Shown here in pieces: positions 8,422-17,369 of a stretch of DNA of 48,676 nt. The notes under the pieces are model-generated. The model did not search any database and had not been told where the DNA came from. It saw nothing but the letters and a program-made list of their open reading frames with translations. Within the stretch, counting starts at the first letter, position 1; every line of letters begins with the position of its first letter. The DNA comes from an uncultured Lachnospiraceae bacterium. Its GTDB lineage: Bacteria > Bacillota > Clostridia > Lachnospirales > Lachnospiraceae. The DNA lies in NCBI GenBank assembly GCA_947630925.1, contig CANRJM010000014.1, positions 1 to 48,676 on the forward strand, read 5' to 3'. Made by a program: the position numbers and the translations under genes.

Positions 8422-10575
8422 ATGAATGAGAAAAAGAAACATGGGAAGAAAAAACTATTTATTAGTATTGCGGTGGCTTTGGTAATCGGCAGCATTGTAT
8501 TTTTCTATGTAAAAGAGCTGAATGACGCTGTTAAAAAAAATATGCAGGTCAGCGTGGCAGAGCTTGCAGAGCATGATATTAAGTCGATTAGAGCATATAT
8601 CGGTATGATGTGGGATTCTTTGGGAAACATACAGGAGCGTATGAACAGTTATCATTGCGATACGGTAGAACAAACCCAGGAAAGAATGAATTTGGAATGC
8701 GCCACCAGTGATTTTGAATTTTTATGCCTGGTGGCAGAGGATGGAACAGTCTATACGGATAAATATATGACGTACAGCCGTAATGAATTGGACGTCCTGT
8801 CGTTTTTTTCCGGAGGAAAAGACAAGACAATTGGAATTTTTAATGATAAGATGCGCGTCGCAGACATCAAAAGAGAGATGGTCCTTTATGGTGTCCGGCT
8901 AAACGATTATGAGATAGACGGGATAAAATTTGTCGCAATGGCGGGCATGTGTTCGAAAGAATCGGTTAGTAATTTTCTCAGCGTTTCTGTTTTTGAAGGT
9001 TCCGGGTACAGTGGCGTTATTGACCATAACGGAAATTATCTCGTGAGCGAAGTGAGGACGACTGCGTTAAACAGGCAGGATAATCTGTTTACCCGTTTGC
9101 GCCATGGCAAGTTTATCGGCGGGAACAGCATAGAAGCGGTCAGGGAAAAACTGGTAAAAAACGAAACATTTTCGTTTCAGTATCTGGATACGGACGGCGT
9201 CCGTAAAGATATTTATTGTAAAAGCATTGACGGCATGGATTTGACCTTTTTAATGATTATTCCTGCTAATGTTCTGGTAAAACAGATTATGAACTTTGTT
9301 GTCATGAGCATGGTTATATTGTTTGTCTTTGTCATCATTCTAATCGCTGTTTTTATCTTCCTGTATTATTCGTCGCAGAGGGTAAACCGTATCAGCGCAG
9401 AGACAAAAGTCAGAAATGAATTTCTGACAAATATGAGCCATGAGATCCGTACGCCGTTAAACGGTTTAATTGGATTAAATCATTTATCAAGAGTCCATAT
9501 AGATAACAAGGATAAGCTGGAGAAATATCTGGATAAAATGCAAAGTACGGCAACGTACCTTCTGTCTCTGGTAAACGACGTACTGGACGTGGCAAAGTTT
9601 CAGTCCGGTAAGGTTGAGGTCATCCGAGAACCCATGTGCATCGATACTATTATGGATGAGATTTGGTCCATGCAGTATAATAATGTACATAGCCGCGGCG
9701 TGGAATTTCTTATGAACAGGGATATTTCTTTTCCTTTTGTGATGGGAGATGAAGTCCGTGTCAAACAGGTGCTTATGAATATCATCGGAAATGCGGCGAA
9801 ATTTACGCCGGAGGGCGGAAAAATCACAGTATCCGTTACGCAGCAGGAGGAAGACGCCAATTGTGTTATGACAACGTTTACCTGTACGGATACGGGATGC
9901 GGTATGTCCCCTAAATATCTGGAACATATTTGGGAAGCCTTTAGTCAGGACAAAAATAGCGATTCTGCAGGCGTGAAAGGAACCGGACTCGGCATGACGA
10001 TTAGTAATCTGTTAGTCCGGGCCATGGGCGGAGAGATTTATGTGGAAAGTGAACTTGGCAAAGGAAGTACTTTTACGGTAATACTCCATTCCGAAATCAC
10101 AAAAACGATTCCGGATATTGTCGAATCGCATACGCAATATGAGGAGGGTACCGAACCGGAAGCGGAAGATTCCGGTCGGGAGAAAAAGAAGAGTTTCCAT
10201 ATTCTGGTTGCAGAGGATGTGGAATTGAATGCGGAAATTCTGGTGGAGATTCTACAGCAGGAAGGCTTTACGGTTGATCATGCTGCAAATGGCAGGGAAG
10301 CTGTAGAAATGTTCCGGCAGTCTCCGCCGGGCGAATATGATATCATTTTAATGGATATGCAGATGCCAATCATGGACGGCTGCACAGCTTCCATGGAAAT
10401 CCGGAAACTGGATCGTCCCGATGCAAAAACGGTAGTTATTTTTGCATGTACGGCAAATACCTTCCAGGAGGACAGGGATAAGGCAATGAAGAGTGGCATG
10501 GATGGTTTTTTAAGCAAGCCGATTAGGGTAAGCGCTATGTTGAATAAGCTGGAACGAACATTGCGTGGAAAATAG
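8422..10575 (+). CDS. Membrane hybrid sensor histidine kinase with one receiver domain
   Basis: A 717-residue kinase with the same plan as the gene before it. A transmembrane helix near the N-terminus, an extracellular sensor with a late segment GVIDHNGNYLVSE that resembles Cache domains, and a second helix (about residues 290-315) lead into the H-box FLTNMSHEIRTPLNG with His340. ATPase motifs NIIGNAAKFTPEGGK, DTGCGMS and GTGLGMTI are present, and one receiver has Asp645 in LMDMQMPIMDG. I chose the ATG at 8422, preceded by AGGAAG; the longer frame starts at a TTG at 8398. It follows the first kinase by 43 nt. Similar architecture but clearly divergent sensors suggest two inputs into one relay. 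Confidence 0.9.
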   Translation: MNEKKKHGKKKLFISIAVALVIGSIVFFYVKELNDAVKKNMQVSVAELAEHDIKSIRAYIGMMWDSLGNIQERMNSYHCDTVEQTQERMNLECATSDFEFLCLVAEDGTVYTDKYMTYSRNELDVLSFFSGGKDKTIGIFNDKMRVADIKREMVLYGVRLNDYEIDGIKFVAMAGMCSKESVSNFLSVSVFEGSGYSGVIDHNGNYLVSEVRTTALNRQDNLFTRLRHGKFIGGNSIEAVREKLVKNETFSFQYLDTDGVRKDIYCKSIDGMDLTFLMIIPANVLVKQIMNFVVMSMVILFVFVIILIAVFIFLYYSSQRVNRISAETKVRNEFLTNMSHEIRTPLNGLIGLNHLSRVHIDNKDKLEKYLDKMQSTATYLLSLVNDVLDVAKFQSGKVEVIREPMCIDTIMDEIWSMQYNNVHSRGVEFLMNRDISFPFVMGDEVRVKQVLMNIIGNAAKFTPEGGKITVSVTQQEEDANCVMTTFTCTDTGCGMSPKYLEHIWEAFSQDKNSDSAGVKGTGLGMTISNLLVRAMGGEIYVESELGKGSTFTVILHSEITKTIPDIVESHTQYEEGTEPEAEDSGREKKKSFHILVAEDVELNAEILVEILQQEGFTVDHAANGREAVEMFRQSPPGEYDIILMDMQMPIMDGCTASMEIRKLDRPDAKTVVIFACTANTFQEDRDKAMKSGMDGFLSKPIRVSAMLNKLERTLRGK

Positions 10576-10808
10576 CGTTTTTGCAAGGTCATGGAAAAGG
10601 GAAAACGCCGGAGGAAGTTGCCGGGGAATTGGATCGGGATTGCAATGCGGCGATATCGGAAGAAAGCGTATTTCATGAATAGAAAGTATTTTATGGCCCC
10701 ATTTTTCCGCAGGGATTGGATGCTTGGGGTTCCGGCGGGAAAATGAGTGTATCATCAAATGGAATAGTAACAGAAGGCTGCGAGACAGGCATAGGAAGGT
10801 AAAGAACG
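10576..10808. other. Non-coding gap with a possible gene relic
   Basis: This 233-nt gap lies inside the signalling block. No terminator or strong promoter stands out. On the plus strand, one frame (10548-10680) reads FLQGHGKGKTPEEVAGELD, a stretch with protein-like composition that resembles the C-terminal tail of extracellular sugar-binding proteins, but it has no good start or RBS. It may be a decayed gene end. This is a weak reading. Confidence 0.3.
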
Positions 10809-11879
10809 ATGGGAAAGAAAATAATCTTAATGATCGATGATGTAAGACTGAATCTTGTAACGGCGCGGGACGTCTTACAGGATGAATATGTTCTGTATGA
10901 GGCAATGTCTGCCAGGCAGGGGTTTGAAATTTTGAAAGACGTGATGCCGGATTTGATTCTTTTAGATATTTTGATGCCCGAAATGAGCGGGTACGAGATG
11001 ATTCAGGAATTGAAGTCCAGTCGCAGATTGCGCAAGATCCCGGTAATTTTTCTGACGGCGGAAACCAATCCTGAGAGTGAAGTAAAGGGCTTTGAGCTGG
11101 GAGCGGTGGATTTTATTACGAAACCGTTTGTTGCGTCGGTTATGAAAAGAAGAATCGAGACGCAGATCGCATTATCCGCCTATCAGCATTCCTTAGAGGA
11201 ACTGGTAGAACAGAAAGTGGAAGAGAATGATAAACTGCAGAACATGCTTTCTGCCGGTTTTGCTGAACTGGTGGAGTCCAGAGACGGTATAACGGGCGGT
11301 CATGTAAAAAATACATCCATTTATTTTGAAGCGTTTGTTAAGCTGCTAAAAGATGTTCCCAAATATCAGGACGAAGTGACGGAGGAGTTCATTAAAGAGT
11401 CGGTACGTTCTGCTCCGCTTCATGATATTGGGAAGATTGGAATTGATGATAATGTATTGAGAAAGCAGACTTCTCTGGAAAAGGGAGAAATGGAGTATAT
11501 GAAAAGCCATTCGGAGCTTGGCGGGGCGACCTTTCATAAAATCCGAAAGTCTTTTCCGGAAAATGAATTTTTGAAAATCGCGGAGAATATGGCGCTGTAT
11601 CATCATGAACGGTGGGATGGAAAAGGGTATCCTATGGGAAAAAAGGAATTGGATATTCCGTTGGAGGCAAGGATTATGAGCATCGTAGATGTTTATGACG
11701 CCCTGACATCCAAACGGCCATATAAGGAACCGTTTAGCCATGAAAAAGCGTATGCGATCATTGCGGAAGGACGGGGAACTCAGTTTGACCCGGATTTGGT
11801 TGATGAATTTATAAAGGCCAGCGACATCATGCGGGATTGTCTGGCGCATAAGGTGGAACTGCGTCTTAGTAAATTATAA
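10809..11879 (+). CDS. Second response regulator with HD-GYP domain
   Basis: A 356-residue protein with the same layout as the regulator at 4673-5725. The receiver has DD at 10-11, phospho-acceptor Asp53 in LLDILMPEMSG and the TKPF lysine. The HD-GYP domain keeps HD at 205-206 and YHHERWDGKGYP with GYP at 273-275, then DVYDALTSKRPYK, so c-di-GMP hydrolysis is expected. Start is the ATG after AGGAAGG. The two HD-GYP regulators differ over much of their sequence, so this is an old duplication or separate recruitment. The cellulase gene begins 41 nt downstream with no terminator between them. Confidence 0.92.
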   Translation: MGKKIILMIDDVRLNLVTARDVLQDEYVLYEAMSARQGFEILKDVMPDLILLDILMPEMSGYEMIQELKSSRRLRKIPVIFLTAETNPESEVKGFELGAVDFITKPFVASVMKRRIETQIALSAYQHSLEELVEQKVEENDKLQNMLSAGFAELVESRDGITGGHVKNTSIYFEAFVKLLKDVPKYQDEVTEEFIKESVRSAPLHDIGKIGIDDNVLRKQTSLEKGEMEYMKSHSELGGATFHKIRKSFPENEFLKIAENMALYHHERWDGKGYPMGKKELDIPLEARIMSIVDVYDALTSKRPYKEPFSHEKAYAIIAEGRGTQFDPDLVDEFIKASDIMRDCLAHKVELRLSKL

Positions 11880-11920
11880 ATTACATAATAAAATCATAAT
11901 CACGAATGGAGGGAGAAACT

Positions 11921-14080
11921 ATGAACAGAAAATCTTTTTTTCGCATCCTGTCAATTTTGTTGTGCATAGTAACCGTAACCATACTGGCGGTTCCGGGGAA
12001 TGTAAGCGCAAAAAAGAAGAAGCCTGCGCTCAACAGTAAAGAGCTTGTATTGCTGCCGAAACAGAAGAAAACGTTGAAGGTAAAGGGAGTAAGTAAGAAG
12101 AAGATCAAAAAAATAACCTATGTGAGCAAAAATAAAAAAATAGCCAAAGTCAGTAAAAAAGGAAAGGTTACAGCCGTAAAACCGGGTCAGACAAAAGTAA
12201 TCTGTAAGGTTCGTTTAAAGAATGGCCGAAAATATAGTTTAAAATGTAAGGTTAAGGTTTCGCATCCGTTGCCGCATCCTCTCGGCAGTTGTGTTGTAAC
12301 TTTGCCGACTGCAGTGCCGGAAGTAACGCCGGAAGTAACGCCGGAGGCAACGGCTTCAACAGCGCCGGAGGTAACAGCTTCGACAGCGCCGGAGGTAACA
12401 GCTTCGACAGCACCGGAAGTAACGGCTTCGACAGCGCCGGAAGTAACGCCGGAAGCAACGCCTGCACCTCCTAAGGGGACTCATTATTCCAAAAATGGGA
12501 TTTTGACAACGGATAATGGAGAGATGCGCAGCGATATGACTGCATTCCAAGTCCAGCATGATATGGGACTTGGCATTAACCTTGGAAATACCATGGAATC
12601 CTGCGGCACATGGATTAATGGCTCCAGTGTGACTGATTATGAGATGGCATGGGGTGCGCCGGAAACGACGCAGGAAATGATATCAGGGATGAAAAGAGCC
12701 GGTTTTTCGTCGCTTCGCATTCCGGTGGCATGGTCAAATATGATGTCAACAGATGGCACCTATACGATTGACGAAGAATATTTGAACCGGGTAGAAACTA
12801 TTATGAATTATGCATTTCGTGAGAAAATGTATGTTATTCTGAATATTCATTACGATGGCGGCTGGTGGGCAAGATTTGGTTCATTTGATGAAACAGAGCG
12901 CGAGCAGGCCATGGTAAAATATAAAGCGATATGGACGCAGCTTGCAGAACGTTATCAGGAATATTCCGATTATCTGATCTTTGAGTCTGCAAATGAAGAA
13001 GTAGGCTCCCGCCTGAATTTGAAAGATGATTATGCAGGTTCCGGATATCTGTCTTCTGAGGCGGAGATTGCTGCCCTTGCAAATAAGATTAACCAGACCT
13101 TTGTAGACGTTGTGCGCGGAACCGGAGGAAATAATGCAAAGCGCTATCTGTTGATTGCCGGATATAATACAAATATCGGCATGACATGCAGCTCTCTGTT
13201 TGAGATGCCAAAGGATACAATCGAGGAACATTTGATGGTATCGGTTCATTATTATTCTCCATATGGTTATTGTCTGGTAGATAATTCATCGGATGCAAAT
13301 TATATTGCCAGTTGGGGGACCGATGGGGATATCGCGGCGATGAAGGCGGACCTGCAGAACATGAAAATCAATTTTACCAACAGAGGGATTCCGGTTGTCA
13401 TAGGAGAGTACGGCATAGCCGCAGCGGGTTCTTCTATGGGCAGAAAAGAAGGCAGAGACGTCTTTATCCGCACAATATGCCAGTATGCGGTTGAAAATGG
13501 AATGTGTCCGGTCTTATGGGATACGGATGACAGAAAGAATTCCAATAAAGCATGGGATATCTATGACCGTGAATCCTGCAGTATCACGAACAATCTGGAC
13601 TGGAGCGCATTCCGGGAGGTTGTAAAATTGATAGAGAATCTGCCGGTATATGTACCGTCAGGAGTTACCGGCAGTTATGTCTGGAATGGGCTGATTGGTG
13701 TATCCGGATGGAATCCGACGTCGCCGGTCGCAGATGAAGACTGTAGTTTTTCCATGAGCGGTATTGGAGCATGCTATCAGATTGACGGCGTGGATTGGTC
13801 TACCATGGAACATCCTGTTATGATTCTTCATGCAAAGGATTTAAGCGCTACCCCTACCTATGAAATTGCGCGGGAAGTCAATGCGGAGAATCAGTATTGG
13901 AAGTATATAGAAAATGCCGATTTAAAAGGCAATTGGAAGATGAGTGAAGATATTACCATTGATTTATCCGAATTAGGCTTGCAGAAAAGGCAGACGCTAT
14001 ATCTTGCCATACGGGGCGGCACAAGCTTTAACGGAAAGGTTTCGATTACCATCCAGGATTTGAAAACAGGCGGAGAGTAA
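11921..14080 (+). CDS. Secreted GH5 family cellulase with Ig-like domain and Thr/Pro/Glu linker
   Basis: A 719-residue extracellular glycosidase. Signal peptide residues 1-30 (cleavage near VSA), a lysine-rich group-2 bacterial Ig-like domain (about 32-115), a Thr/Pro/Glu/Ala linker with 8-residue repeats (about 128-184), a GH5 barrel (about 205-575), and a C-terminal beta-rich module (about 583-719) that may bind carbohydrate. Barrel landmarks are GLGINLGNT, LRIPVAW, NIHYDGGWW, the acid/base Glu359 in SANEE (family usually NEP), SVHYYSP and the nucleophile Glu496 in VVIGEYG. It should cut beta-1,4-glucans outside the cell. No dockerin or sortase motif is seen. The ATG at 11921 follows GGAGGG. 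It is probably co-transcribed with the HD-GYP regulator before it. Confidence 0.88.
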   Translation: MNRKSFFRILSILLCIVTVTILAVPGNVSAKKKKPALNSKELVLLPKQKKTLKVKGVSKKKIKKITYVSKNKKIAKVSKKGKVTAVKPGQTKVICKVRLKNGRKYSLKCKVKVSHPLPHPLGSCVVTLPTAVPEVTPEVTPEATASTAPEVTASTAPEVTASTAPEVTASTAPEVTPEATPAPPKGTHYSKNGILTTDNGEMRSDMTAFQVQHDMGLGINLGNTMESCGTWINGSSVTDYEMAWGAPETTQEMISGMKRAGFSSLRIPVAWSNMMSTDGTYTIDEEYLNRVETIMNYAFREKMYVILNIHYDGGWWARFGSFDETEREQAMVKYKAIWTQLAERYQEYSDYLIFESANEEVGSRLNLKDDYAGSGYLSSEAEIAALANKINQTFVDVVRGTGGNNAKRYLLIAGYNTNIGMTCSSLFEMPKDTIEEHLMVSVHYYSPYGYCLVDNSSDANYIASWGTDGDIAAMKADLQNMKINFTNRGIPVVIGEYGIAAAGSSMGRKEGRDVFIRTICQYAVENGMCPVLWDTDDRKNSNKAWDIYDRESCSITNNLDWSAFREVVKLIENLPVYVPSGVTGSYVWNGLIGVSGWNPTSPVADEDCSFSMSGIGACYQIDGVDWSTMEHPVMILHAKDLSATPTYEIAREVNAENQYWKYIENADLKGNWKMSEDITIDLSELGLQKRQTLYLAIRGGTSFNGKVSITIQDLKTGGE
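12349..12444 (+). repeat. Four tandem 24-nt repeats inside the cellulase linker
   Basis: Four near-identical 24-nt units run from 12349 to 12444 and encode the repeated octapeptide STAPEVTA. They differ at only a few positions. Such coding minisatellites change copy number easily, so linker length may vary between strains. Confidence 0.85.
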
Positions 14081-14110
14081 TTGGAACAATTACAGATGGG
14101 CAGAGATAGG

Positions 14111-14896
14111 ATGACAGAACTGGAGAAATATTATAATAAGTTTAACGAAGAGAAACGTTTGACCAGAAGGCATGGAAGGATTGAGTATATTACTTCCATG
14201 AAATATATCCATAAGTATCTGGAAGGGATTTCGGACGCCAGGATCCTGGATGTTGGGGCCGGTACAGGGAGATACAGTGTGGCTCTTGCCGACGAGGGGT
14301 ATGATGTTACGGCGGTAGAGCTGGTAAAATACAATCTGGGGATATTAAAAGCAAAAAAAAGCAGCGTGAAAGCCTATCAGGGCAATGCGCTGGATCTGTC
14401 CCGATTTTCGGACAATACGTTTGATATGACGCTGTTGTTTGGACCGCTGTATCATCTGTTTGACTTTTCGGATAAATTGCAGGCGATTTGTGAGGCGAAA
14501 CGCGTTACAAAACCGGGCGGAATCATCATGGCGGCGTACTGTATGAATGAGTACAGTGTCATTACGCATGCGTTTAAGGAGAATTATATCAAAGAAAGTT
14601 TGGAAACCGGAAAGCTGAACGCTGGATTTCAGACAGTTACGGATGCGGAAGATTTATATTCCTATGTCCGGGTAGAGGAAATCAACCGGTTATACCGGGA
14701 AGCTGGTTTAGAAAGGCAGCAGTTGATTGCGTCGGATGGTCCGGCAAATTATCTGCGTTCCGTATTAAACGCTATGGATGAGGAAACATACGAATTGTTT
14801 TTGCAGTATCATCTTGCGACTTGTGAACGGCAGGATTTGATTGGCGCAAGCGCCCATACCGTTGATATTCTTCGTAGGAAACAGGATAAAAAATGA
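14111..14896 (+). CDS. Class I SAM-dependent methyltransferase
   Basis: A protein of about 261 residues with the Rossmann methyltransferase pattern: motif I ILDVGAGTGRYSVALADEG for SAM binding, the acidic end of strand 2 (VTAVELV), a motif IV-like FDMTLLFGPLYHL, and KPGGIIMAAYC. The substrate cannot be told. The start is uncertain: ATG 14111 gives MTELEKYYNKFNE, which fits the family as I remember it, while TTG 14081 or ATG 14096 would add 5-10 residues and sit closer to a GGAG at 14072-14075. It directly follows the cellulase stop, so it may be translated from the same transcript, but no functional link is evident. Confidence 0.8.
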   Translation: MTELEKYYNKFNEEKRLTRRHGRIEYITSMKYIHKYLEGISDARILDVGAGTGRYSVALADEGYDVTAVELVKYNLGILKAKKSSVKAYQGNALDLSRFSDNTFDMTLLFGPLYHLFDFSDKLQAICEAKRVTKPGGIIMAAYCMNEYSVITHAFKENYIKESLETGKLNAGFQTVTDAEDLYSYVRVEEINRLYREAGLERQQLIASDGPANYLRSVLNAMDEETYELFLQYHLATCERQDLIGASAHTVDILRRKQDKK

Positions 14897-14929
14897 AAAG
14901 TTGTATATGCTAACCGTATAAAATAACAG

Positions 14930-14969
14930 GCAGGGCAATCACATGAAGGATTTCGTGTGATTGCCTTGC
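14930..14969 (+). other. Strong hairpin between methyltransferase and ldh genes
   Basis: A 14-bp stem (14930-14943 with 14956-14969, one G-T pair) closes a 12-nt loop. It is not followed by a T-run on the plus strand, so it is a poor classical terminator. It ends about 21 nt before the ldh start and could be a transcript-end or 5' leader structure. Confidence 0.6.
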
Positions 14970-14990
14970 TGAAATTGGAGGGAAAAGCAT

Positions 14991-15956
14991 ATGCAGGATC
15001 CAAAGATTAATTTACGGAAGATAGCTGTGATTGGCTGTGGCTTTGTCGGCTCCGCTTCTGCATTTTGCCTGATGCAGAGCGGTCTTTTTTCGGAAATGGT
15101 TTTGATTGACTCTGATAAGGATAAGGCAGTGGGAGAGGCTCTTGACATCAGCCACGGCGTGCCGTTGGCGAGGCCGATGAAAATCTATGGCGGAGATTAT
15201 GACGATATTGTAGATGCCGCTATTATTGTTATCACTGCAGGGGCGAATCAGAAGCAGGGAGAAAGCAGGCTGGATCTGGTCAATAAGAATGTGGAGATTT
15301 ATAAAAATATTATTCCGGAGATTGCAAAACGGCTTTGCCGGGGGATTTTACTGATTGTATCCAATCCGGTGGATATCCTGACGTATGTTTCATTAAAACT
15401 CAGTGGTTTCCCAAAAAACAGGGTAATTGGTTCTGGGACAGTTCTGGATACCGCACGTTTGAAGCATTTGCTAGGAATTCATCTGGGGGTAGACAGCCGG
15501 AGCGTGCATGCTTTTATTATCGGGGAACATGGCGACAGTGAAATCGCTGCATTCAGCAGCGCAAATGTGTCGGGAATCCCGGTTTCCGAATTTTGCGAGC
15601 TCCGCGGTTTTTATCAGCATGAAAAGCAGAATGCGAAAATTGCAGAAATGGTTAAGAACAGCGCATATGATATTATCGCGAAAAAAAGAGCGACGTATTA
15701 TGGCATTGCCATGGCTGTCAAGAGGATATGCGAAACGATCCTTCGGGATGAAAAATCAATTCTTCCGGTTTCCTCTCTGATGGAGGGGGCTTACGGTATC
15801 CGGGATATTGCTATGAGCATGCCTGCGATTATTGGGAAGGATGGGGTGGAAATGCAAATCCCGATTGCTTTGGACGAGGGAGAACTTGAGCATCTGCAGC
15901 ATTCTGCGGAAATGCTGCATGACGTGATGGAACAGATTGATTTTAAATACTTGTGA
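14991..15956 (+). CDS. ldh: L-lactate dehydrogenase
   Basis: A 321-residue NAD-dependent dehydrogenase that reduces pyruvate to L-lactate to recycle NADH in fermentation. It shows the nucleotide loop IGCGFVGSASA, the substrate loop AGANQKQGESRLDL with Gln where lactate enzymes have Gln102 and malate enzymes have Arg, SNPVDILTYV, SGTVLDTARLKHLLG, and the catalytic His in IGEHGDSE. Length is normal. The ATG follows TTGGAGGG with good spacing. The gene appears to be monocistronic, with a hairpin just upstream at 14930-14969. No Rex-type operator was clear. Confidence 0.93.
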   Translation: MQDPKINLRKIAVIGCGFVGSASAFCLMQSGLFSEMVLIDSDKDKAVGEALDISHGVPLARPMKIYGGDYDDIVDAAIIVITAGANQKQGESRLDLVNKNVEIYKNIIPEIAKRLCRGILLIVSNPVDILTYVSLKLSGFPKNRVIGSGTVLDTARLKHLLGIHLGVDSRSVHAFIIGEHGDSEIAAFSSANVSGIPVSEFCELRGFYQHEKQNAKIAEMVKNSAYDIIAKKRATYYGIAMAVKRICETILRDEKSILPVSSLMEGAYGIRDIAMSMPAIIGKDGVEMQIPIALDEGELEHLQHSAEMLHDVMEQIDFKYL

Positions 15957-16043
15957 AATATGTAAGAACGTTGTATAGTAACAATGTGAAAAGGATTACG
16001 GAAGCAAAAGAAAGCGGGAAAACGTTCCGGAACGGAGAGAGGC

Positions 16044-16685
16044 ATGGAAAGAGTAGTTCGGCGGGAAGATATGCGTTTATATGCAGTTACAGACCGGAGC
16101 TGGTTAAAAGGAGAAACGTTGTACCGGCAGGTGGAGAAAGCTTTACTTGGCGGCGTTTCTTTTGTGCAGCTCCGGGAAAAACAACTGCCTTATGAGGAAT
16201 TTTTGGCGCAGGCAAAAGAAATCAGGGCATTATGCGCAAGATATGGCGTTCCTTTTGTGATCAATGATCATGTTGGGATTGCATGGAAAACAGACGCAGA
16301 CGGCGTTCATATCGGACAGGATGATATGGATATCCGGGAGGCGCGCAGGATATTAGGACCGGATAAGATAATTGGAGCTTCAGCGCATACCGTTGAGCAG
16401 GCGGTAACAGCGCAGGAGCAGGGGGCGGACTATCTTGGCGCAGGGGCGGTGTTCCCCACTGCTTCCAAACAGGACGCAGGAAAGCTTTCCAAAGAGACAT
16501 TACAGGCAATCTGCCGTGCGGTGGAAATACCCGTTGTTGCAATCGGCGGTATTAACGCTCAGAATATCGTGGAGTTAGCGGGAAGCGGGATTGCAGGCGT
16601 TGCAGTAATCAGCGCCATATTTGGCGCAAAGGAGATTACGGCGGCGGCAAAAGATTTAAGGGAAAAGGTTGAAAAAATCATATGA
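16044..16685 (+). CDS. thiE: Thiamine-phosphate synthase ThiE
   Basis: A 213-residue TIM-barrel enzyme that joins hydroxymethylpyrimidine diphosphate and thiazole phosphate to make thiamine phosphate. Family landmarks are YAVTDRSWL, VQLREKQLPYEEFL, VINDHVGIAWKTDADGVHIG followed by QDD, GASAHTVEQA, the diphosphate loop GAGAVFPTASKQDAG and VVAIGGINAQNI. Start follows GGAGAGAG. Its stop overlaps the next gene by 4 nt (ATGA), showing translational coupling with a HAD phosphatase gene and then thiD. No TPP riboswitch motif (CTGAGA) was found in the 87 nt upstream. Confidence 0.93.
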   Translation: MERVVRREDMRLYAVTDRSWLKGETLYRQVEKALLGGVSFVQLREKQLPYEEFLAQAKEIRALCARYGVPFVINDHVGIAWKTDADGVHIGQDDMDIREARRILGPDKIIGASAHTVEQAVTAQEQGADYLGAGAVFPTASKQDAGKLSKETLQAICRAVEIPVVAIGGINAQNIVELAGSGIAGVAVISAIFGAKEITAAAKDLREKVEKII

Positions 16686-17362
16686 TTACAGGTGCGATTT
16701 TTGATATGGATGGCGTCCTTTTAGATTCCATGCCGGTTTGGGAAAGAGCGGGTATCTGGTATCTGGAGCAGAATGGGAAAACGCCGGAGCCGGAACTGAT
16801 TGATGTACTGTTTACCAAAACGATGATGGAGGCGGCAGAATACATAAGGGAGAAGTATACTATTTCAAAGACGGGGGAAGAAATTTTTCATGAAATCCTT
16901 GGAATCATACATAATTATTATGAGACGGAGATTCCGGCAAAGGAAGGCGCGCTTGCTTTTCTGCGCAGGCTGAAAGAAAAAGGGATTCCGATTACTGTGG
17001 CAACGTCCAGCGATTGCTCACTGGCGCAGGCGGGGCTGAAACGCCTGGGCTTCCTTCCGTATGTGGACGCCGTCTTTTCCTGTTGCGAGACAGGGATTGG
17101 AAAAGAGCATCCGGATGTGTATTTGCGGGCGTTAGAAAGCATGGGGACGGAGCTTCGTACCACCTGGGTGTTTGAAGATTCGCTCCATGCGGTAAGGACG
17201 GCAAGAAAGGCAGGCTTTCCGGTTGTCGGGATATATGACGCAGGAAGTGATAAGAATCAGGGGCTGATTCAAAAGGAAGCAACAGTTTATCTGGGAAATT
17301 TAACAGATTTTGACAGGTTTTATTCATATGCGTCAAGGAAAGAAGATATGGATGAGGATTAG
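16682..17362 (+). CDS. HAD family hydrolase (beta-phosphoglucomutase/phosphatase type)
   Basis: A 226-residue HAD phosphatase with all four motifs: DMDGVLLDS (nucleophile and acid Asp), TVATSSD, the Lys in GIGKEHPD, and FEDSLHAVRTARKAG. The cap is helical and inserted after motif I (subclass I). It starts inside the thiE stop codon and ends 7 nt before thiD, so it lies in a thiamine operon. A role as thiamine phosphate or pyrimidine phosphate phosphatase would fit the context, but sequence alone only supports a small phosphorylated metabolite as substrate. Confidence 0.88.
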   Translation: MITGAIFDMDGVLLDSMPVWERAGIWYLEQNGKTPEPELIDVLFTKTMMEAAEYIREKYTISKTGEEIFHEILGIIHNYYETEIPAKEGALAFLRRLKEKGIPITVATSSDCSLAQAGLKRLGFLPYVDAVFSCCETGIGKEHPDVYLRALESMGTELRTTWVFEDSLHAVRTARKAGFPVVGIYDAGSDKNQGLIQKEATVYLGNLTDFDRFYSYASRKEDMDED

Positions 17363-17369
17363 GAATCAT

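Noticed and set aside
12289..12559. Open frames on both strands in the cellulase linker repeats
   Set aside because: They are by-products of the 24-nt coding repeats, which stay open in all frames because they lack stop codons.
15957..16043. TPP riboswitch upstream of thiE
   Set aside because: The 87-nt gap lacks the CTGAGA core and is too short to hold the full aptamer.
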